Assembly: GCA_016937995.1 (NCBI GenBank)
Contig: JAFGVM010000010.1
Location: forward strand, 1-10,340
Direction: 5' to 3'
Origin: Candidatus Delongbacteria bacterium
GTDB taxonomy: Bacteria; UBA4055
Length of the DNA: 10,340 nucleotides
The translations under genes were made by a program, and so were the position numbers. Below are positions 7,568 through 10,340 of this stretch, in pieces; position 1 is the stretch's first letter, and each line of letters begins with the position of its first letter. The notes beneath the pieces are model-generated. The model made no database searches and was not told the origin of the DNA. It was given only the letters and a program-made list of their open reading frames with translations.

Positions 7568-7732
7568 TAAAAAAATAATAAATGATGACACAGGAGAAAA
7601 AAACGACATATGGCGTATTTTCAGACGTTAGGGGCAATTAATGATTGTTAACCGGTGTTTTTTATAAGATTTGGAGATGTGATTTAAAATATAAGCAATT
7701 CAGCAATTTAGAGGATATTTCAATACTTTTGA

Positions 7733-8038
7733 TTAAATCCTGATCCCTGTCCGAATAATTTCTTCCAGGAAAGGATTATGTTGTTCAACATCACTTTTTT
7801 CAAACGGGTGAGGTTCGATTCTTAGGTCAATTTTTCTGACAAGTTTCATAAGTTCAACTCTTGTATCAAACCTGTCTTCCATTTTATCGAATACCAGTGC
7901 AACATCAATATCACTGTCTTCATTAAAGGTTCCTTTTGCGTAGGAACCAAAAAGATAAGCATTTATTATTTTATACTTCCTAATCCCAAGAATATCGATA
8001 TATCTTTTTATTATTTCTGTAATAGTTGTTTCAACCAT
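7733..8038 (-). CDS. MNT-type minimal nucleotidyltransferase (putative antitoxin, HEPN partner)
   Basis: This 101-residue polymerase-beta-fold nucleotidyltransferase carries the signature GSYAKG (31-36) followed by DSDID (41-45), the GSx10DxD metal- and nucleotide-binding motif. A third acidic residue is likely at Asp71 in KIDLRIEPH. Proteins of this size usually act with a HEPN partner; in characterised HEPN/MNT systems the MNT protein AMPylates and neutralises the HEPN toxin. Here it follows and overlaps the HEPN gene by 28 nt. The ATG at 8038 is the first possible start, because an in-frame TAA lies two codons upstream. Its Shine-Dalgarno sequence is poor, suggesting coupled translation. 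The catalytic residues look intact. The antitoxin role is inferred from the family. Confidence 0.9.
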   Translation of the reverse strand: MVETTITEIIKRYIDILGIRKYKIINAYLFGSYAKGTFNEDSDIDVALVFDKMEDRFDTRVELMKLVRKIDLRIEPHPFEKSDVEQHNPFLEEIIRTGIRI

Positions 8039-8403
8039 AATTTATTCTCTTTTATTTTCTTATTCCATATATTCGTGTAATTTGAAGTACATTTTTTATA
8101 AAATTCAGCCTTATAATCTTCATAACGGGCTTCGATATTGAATGAAGTAATAACTGTCAGGTCATCCATTTGAGTTTCGGTAAGTTTCAGTTCAGCTTTG
8201 TCAGCAATTCTAAGTAAATTATGAATGTAAGGTGGTTGTTCGTTTTTAATTTTTATATAATAAGCTTTTAATAATTTCTCAATAACCAGATGTCCCACAA
8301 ATAATGACCAACTGTAATCCTTTTTCTCAAATAAGTGTTCGATTGCGATATAATCCTGCTCGGCAGACTCGATCCAGTGATTTATCATATCTTTTTGTTC
8401 CAT
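8011..8403 (-). CDS. HEPN-domain protein (putative toxin or partner of MNT)
   Basis: This 130-residue all-helical protein matches the HEPN family: an N-terminal helix WIESAEQDYIAIEHL (10-24), FVGHLVIEKLLKAYYI (35-50), PPYIHNLL (57-64) and SFNIEARYEDYKAEFYKK (87-104). The RNase-type HEPN motif Rx4-6H is not evident: no histidine follows Arg93 at the expected distance. Catalytic toxicity is therefore doubtful, and it may serve as a nucleotide- or substrate-binding partner. The ATG at 8403 has AAAAGG 7 nt upstream. It starts 69 nt after the stop of the DGR reverse transcriptase on the same strand, so it may be transcribed together with the DGR. Confidence 0.88.
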   Translation of the reverse strand: MEQKDMINHWIESAEQDYIAIEHLFEKKDYSWSLFVGHLVIEKLLKAYYIKIKNEQPPYIHNLLRIADKAELKLTETQMDDLTVITSFNIEARYEDYKAEFYKKCTSNYTNIWNKKIKENKLWLKQLLQK

Positions 8404-8433
8404 AAAAAAACCTTTTCTATATTTACTTATCTG

Positions 8434-8448
8434 TAATATACTATATTA
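8434..8448. repeat. AT-only palindrome between reverse transcriptase and HEPN gene
   Basis: TAATATA (8434-8440), a single central C, and TATATTA (8442-8448) form a perfect 7-bp-arm palindrome, 31 nt upstream of the HEPN start. The position suits an operator or promoter element for HEPN/MNT autoregulation. In such AT-rich DNA it could also be chance. Confidence 0.4.
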
Positions 8449-8472
8449 TCTTAATCAAATCAATAATATCAT

Positions 8473-9561
8473 TCACACGCAGAATGTAAATTCATAATTC
8501 TTATCCTGATGCATAAACTTGATTTTGTCTAAAATGCCATTAATCAGTCGAACATACTTTCCTTTTCCAATAAATCCAAGCCATGAATTTAACGACATTA
8601 GTATCGATTCAAATTGTATTTTACCGTCTTTCAAATATCTGCTGTACTTTCTCATTTTGATTATGAATCTTTTCAGGTTACTCCTCAATATTTTGATTCT
8701 GCCTTTGTAAAGATGAAAACCAAGATATGACAGTCCGTTCTTCAAATTAATTAACATTGATTTATTTCTGTTAAGTTTCAAACGGTTTGATCCCAAATAT
8801 TTTTCGATTTCATTGAATGCATCTGCAAGCTCCAATTTGCTGTCTGTAAATATAATTATGTCATCCATATACCTGACAAATGATTTGATTCTTAATTTTT
8901 CACATATCAGCCTGTCAATCTGATTCAGATAAAAATTCGCGAAAAGCTGGCTTGTCAAGTTACCTATCGGTAAACCTTTACACCTTGCATAATCAAACAA
9001 AGTATCGTCTTCAAATCCCATATAATATTCCTGACCGGTATCGTGTGTTTCAAGAAGTAATTTTATGAGTGAAAGCAGTTTTTTATCAGATATCTTCTTT
9101 CTTAATTTCTTAAGCAAATTTTCATGATCTATTGAGAAGAAATACTTTTTTACATCCAACTTGAGAACATATTTATATTTTCTGACATACTCAACTGCTT
9201 TTGAGATAGCTCTGTGTGAACCTTTATTGTATCGGCAGGCATAAGTCTGATGCATTAGCGTTTTATCTATCATAGGCTCAAGAAAATTGCATATTGCGTG
9301 ATGAACCACTCTGTCTTTGAATGGTGCTGCCGATATTTTTCTTTCCTTTGGATCAGTTACGACAAATTCATTATACCCGCTGAATCTAAAAGTTCCGTTC
9401 TTAAGTTCTTGCTGAATCTTAAACAAGTTACTTTCAAGATCGTATTCAAATTCGCTTACTTCCTTTTTATTTCTCTTACCTTTTCTTGCTTTTCTGTAAG
9501 CTGAATACAAATTATCGAACTCATAAATTTTATTGTAAATGTTTTTATATTTAATCCCCAA
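8473..9561 (-). CDS. Diversity-generating retroelement reverse transcriptase
   Basis: This 362-residue reverse transcriptase copies the TR RNA into adenine-mutagenised cDNA. Motif 2 lies near RKISAAPFKDR (74-84). Motif A is LKLDVKKYFFSID (133-145), and motif C is the catalytic YMDD (231-234). Motif E is YLGFHLYKGR (279-288). The decisive mark is motif B, GLPIGNLTSQLFANFYL (196-212): the IGxxxSQ form is characteristic of DGR enzymes, where group II intron and retron types usually have QG. There is no maturase or endonuclease domain, as expected. Translation appears to start at TTG 9561, overlapping the avd stop by 11 nt, with no strong ribosome site and no alternative methionine near the N-terminus. 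This suggests coupling to avd. The next gene is the HEPN gene. Confidence 0.95.
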   Translation of the reverse strand: MGIKYKNIYNKIYEFDNLYSAYRKARKGKRNKKEVSEFEYDLESNLFKIQQELKNGTFRFSGYNEFVVTDPKERKISAAPFKDRVVHHAICNFLEPMIDKTLMHQTYACRYNKGSHRAISKAVEYVRKYKYVLKLDVKKYFFSIDHENLLKKLRKKISDKKLLSLIKLLLETHDTGQEYYMGFEDDTLFDYARCKGLPIGNLTSQLFANFYLNQIDRLICEKLRIKSFVRYMDDIIIFTDSKLELADAFNEIEKYLGSNRLKLNRNKSMLINLKNGLSYLGFHLYKGRIKILRSNLKRFIIKMRKYSRYLKDGKIQFESILMSLNSWLGFIGKGKYVRLINGILDKIKFMHQDKNYEFTFCV

Positions 9562-9895
9562 CTTTCAGCCAGCCTCCGGTCATTTTTCCTATTTCATCAA
9601 TTTCTTTTGAAGCATATTCGTAAGCCTTTATAGTTAAGCATTGAGTATCTTTTGAAAGCCTGATGAGAAATCTTAATTTCTCTAGAGAGAGATTCACATT
9701 TTTTAAAAACTGCTTTTTTGACCTGCCGTATTTAGCTTCAATTATATTTTCAAGTATATCAAGCATCAGAGTAAAAATCCTGTCTCCGAGGTTGTATTTG
9801 TATTTTTTGGGATATTTAGCGAATTTATCCGAATACCAGAGCATCAAGTCATACAGCTTCGGCAGGATCGTTATTTCATTATTCATTTTTTCCAT
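9551..9895 (-). CDS. avd: DGR accessory variability determinant, Avd-like four-helix-bundle protein
   Basis: In studied DGRs Avd is a small basic pentameric four-helix bundle that binds the reverse transcriptase and the template RNA and is needed for mutagenic retrohoming. This 114-residue protein is helical throughout and strongly basic. It has the family pattern KYNLGDRIFTLMLDILENII (33-52), then the KYGRSKKQFL region, and ends with TGGWLK. The ATG at 9895 is used; a second ATG three codons in (9886) is an alternative, with GGA spaced before it. The gene sits between the TR-bearing noncoding RNA region and the reverse transcriptase, with an 11-nt overlap into the latter. The family assignment rests on pattern and context. 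Confidence 0.9.
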   Translation of the reverse strand: MEKMNNEITILPKLYDLMLWYSDKFAKYPKKYKYNLGDRIFTLMLDILENIIEAKYGRSKKQFLKNVNLSLEKLRFLIRLSKDTQCLTIKAYEYASKEIDEIGKMTGGWLKVGD

Positions 9896-10044
9896 TCAAT
9901 TTATCCGGTTTTGGGGTAATTACAGATTATTTAAAAACGAGCAGATCAAGGAGAATTTAGGATTTCAAAATGGAGCTTAGTTTAACCTAAGTGACATTGC
10001 AGAAATTGAAATTCAACGCAGATATCCGAAGTTTTTAATAATCT

Positions 10045-10088
10045 GGAGCGGCACCTTTCTCAACGAAAAAAATACTCAGAACCGCTCC
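10045..10088 (-). other. Bulged stem-loop in the DGR RNA spacer
   Basis: Arms GGAGCGG (10045-10051) and CCGCTCC (10082-10088) pair perfectly. After a 4-nt bulge, TTCT (10057-10060) pairs with AGAA (10078-10081), leaving a 17-nt loop with an A7 run (U-rich in the minus-strand RNA). It is the most GC-rich structure between TR and avd. No T-run follows its base on the minus strand, so it is not a terminator. Its position suits the structured spacer required for DGR cDNA priming. Confidence 0.55.
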
Positions 10089-10145
10089 CCTGTTACAATA
10101 TTCGCCCTTTTACAGGCAGGATACGACCTGGACTATTTTGCTCTC

Positions 10146-10173
10146 TTTTATTTCTGTGCTGCATGAAATAAAA
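10146..10173 (-). other. Stem-loop just downstream of the template repeat
   Basis: TTTTATTTC (10146-10154) and GAAATAAAA (10165-10173) make a perfect 9-bp stem with a 10-nt loop. It begins a few bases past the 3' end of TR as transcribed. In some DGRs a hairpin follows the variable repeat and helps target recognition; here it follows the template copy. It may instead shape the RNA or be duplicated from the target gene. Confidence 0.55.
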
Positions 10174-10178
10174 CTCCC

Positions 10179-10304
10179 GCTTATGCATAGTATTGCAATA
10201 CGAAACCCGTTGTTGTTGTTCTTGTTGTCTGGGTTGTTGTTGTTGCGGTTTGAAACTTTGCAGTTGTTGTCGTTGTTGTTCCACGACCCGCCACGAACAA
10301 CACG
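10179..10304 (-). repeat. DGR template repeat (TR)
   Basis: Read from 10304 on the minus strand, codons give RVVRGGSW, then runs of Asn (AAC), and finish with GFRIA near 10194. This is the C-type-lectin/formylglycine-enzyme-like fold segment that DGR variable regions encode. There are 15 AAC codons between 10280 and 10209, interspersed with GAC, TGC, AAA, TCA, CGC, CCA and AAG. AAC is the ideal DGR codon: mutating its two adenines samples 15 amino acids and never gives a stop. An in-frame TAA at 10313-10311 and the absence of an upstream start mean the repeat is not translated here, so it is the template rather than the variable copy. The outer boundaries are approximate because no VR is available for alignment. 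Confidence 0.9.
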
Positions 10305-10320
10305 GTTCGTTTATTGTTCG
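10294..10320 (-). other. Inverted repeat at the 5' edge of the template repeat
   Basis: CGAACAA (10294-10300) and TTGTTCG (10314-10320) are perfect 7-bp arms with a 13-nt loop. An alternative 5-bp pairing exists inside (10294-10298 with 10305-10309). It straddles the upstream boundary of TR on the minus strand and may form a small RNA hairpin. It could also be a chance repeat. Confidence 0.35.
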
Positions 10321-10340
10321 GTCATACCCTTTATTTCAAA
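10311..10340 (-). other. Possible 3' end of an upstream gene (partial, very uncertain)
   Basis: On the minus strand the frame open from the window edge reads FEIKGMTEQ followed by TAA (10313-10311). The stop lies seven bases before the TR reading begins and in the same frame. It may be the C-terminus of the gene preceding the DGR, possibly the target gene, but nine residues are too few to judge. A chance open frame is equally likely. Confidence 0.12.

Larger units (their letters stand above)
7369..7732. other. Intergenic region between the HEPN/MNT pair and iorA
   Basis: This gap of 364 bp has no credible coding frame. It must hold the iorA promoter. A weak minus-strand candidate is TTGCAA (7436-7441) and TATAGA (7415-7420), but the 15-nt spacing is short. 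Further upstream lie the six tandem heptamers (7462-7503), a perfect hairpin (7551-7567) and a 14-bp near-palindrome ACGaCATATGgCGT (7603-7616). A weak interrupted stem spans 7627-7652 (GTTA...CAAT and ATTG...TAAC). I see no convincing terminator directly after the MNT gene. The patchwork of small repeats marks the seam between accessory and housekeeping DNA. Confidence 0.5.
9896..10340 (-). ncRNA. Probable DGR template RNA region (TR plus downstream structured spacer)
   Basis: There is no credible protein gene in these 445 bases. On the minus strand they contain the template repeat, then a 9-bp stem-loop (10146-10173), a longer bulged stem (10045-10088) and a small stem (9976-9991), before avd begins at 9895. 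In the Bordetella phage DGR, the RNA that primes and templates cDNA synthesis includes TR plus a spacer of roughly 140 nt downstream of it. The spacing here, from the end of TR near 10190 to the base of the 10045 stem, is similar. The exact RNA ends cannot be read from the sequence, and any promoter probably lies at or beyond the window edge. Confidence 0.6.

Noticed and set aside
7627-7660. Possible attC-like or terminator structure (GTTAGGGG...TTAACCGG then a T-run)
   Set aside because: The stem is interrupted and only 4+4 bp, the attC core consensus is not met, no integrase is present, and the T-run is on the strand opposite to all genes.
8473-9561. Reverse transcriptase as group II intron maturase or retron RT
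   Set aside because: There is no maturase/HNH domain, no intron RNA domains nearby and no msr/msd. Motif B is of the IGxxxSQ DGR type, and Avd and TR are adjacent.
9663-9980. A 105-codon plus-strand frame opposite avd
   Set aside because: It is antisense to a well-supported gene, has low-complexity Phe/Ile/Ser composition, and shows no known domain.
10209-10280. GTT/CAA-like trinucleotide runs as a simple microsatellite or a CRISPR-like array
   Set aside because: The runs are interrupted by specific codons (GAC, TGC, CGC, CCA, AAG) in exactly the DGR lectin pattern, and there are no spacers of regular length.
10093-10284. A glutamine-rich reading frame (QQQ...) on the minus strand starting at GTG
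   Set aside because: It is the out-of-frame reading of the AAC-rich template repeat. The RGGSW...GFR frame explains the composition, and no ribosome site or family supports the Gln-rich protein.

Overview
All eleven protein genes in this window lie on the minus strand of an AT-rich bacterial chromosome. The organism cannot be named from this sequence. It makes meso-diaminopimelate (dapF). It also has a two-subunit indolepyruvate:ferredoxin oxidoreductase, which points to an anaerobic or fermentative lifestyle. The short form of IorA, the low GC content and a large uncharacterised membrane operon fit a Bacteroidota-like or candidate-phylum (FCB-type) bacterium, but this is inference.

Read in the direction of transcription (high to low coordinates), the window opens with an accessory module of about 2.6 kb. 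First comes a noncoding stretch (9896-10340) holding the template repeat (TR) of a diversity-generating retroelement (DGR), with stem-loops behind it. Next are the accessory protein Avd (9551-9895) and a DGR-type reverse transcriptase (8473-9561), which overlap by 11 nt. The TR is recognisable because, in one frame, it encodes a C-type-lectin-like RGGSW...GFR segment with 15 AAC codons. Its protein reading is blocked by an in-frame stop just upstream. No variable-repeat (VR) target gene lies in the window, so the diversified protein must be encoded beyond position 10340 or elsewhere. Behind the reverse transcriptase follows an overlapping HEPN/MNT gene pair of toxin-antitoxin type (7733-8403).

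An intergenic stretch of about 360 bp (7369-7732) carries six tandem heptamers and a perfect small hairpin. It separates the accessory module from housekeeping genes. These are iorA-iorB (indolepyruvate oxidation, ferredoxin-linked), a strong terminator, and dapF (diaminopimelate epimerase).

The window ends with a tight four-gene operon (62-4172). It encodes a secreted/coiled-coil/membrane protein with a DUF6754-like C-terminal domain, two multi-pass membrane proteins, and a membrane-anchored protein with a large extracytoplasmic domain. A perfect 15-bp-arm terminator hairpin closes the operon. Its genes probably form one envelope complex of unknown function.

The DGR is the clearest special system here. 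The four-gene membrane operon is the best candidate for undescribed biology.
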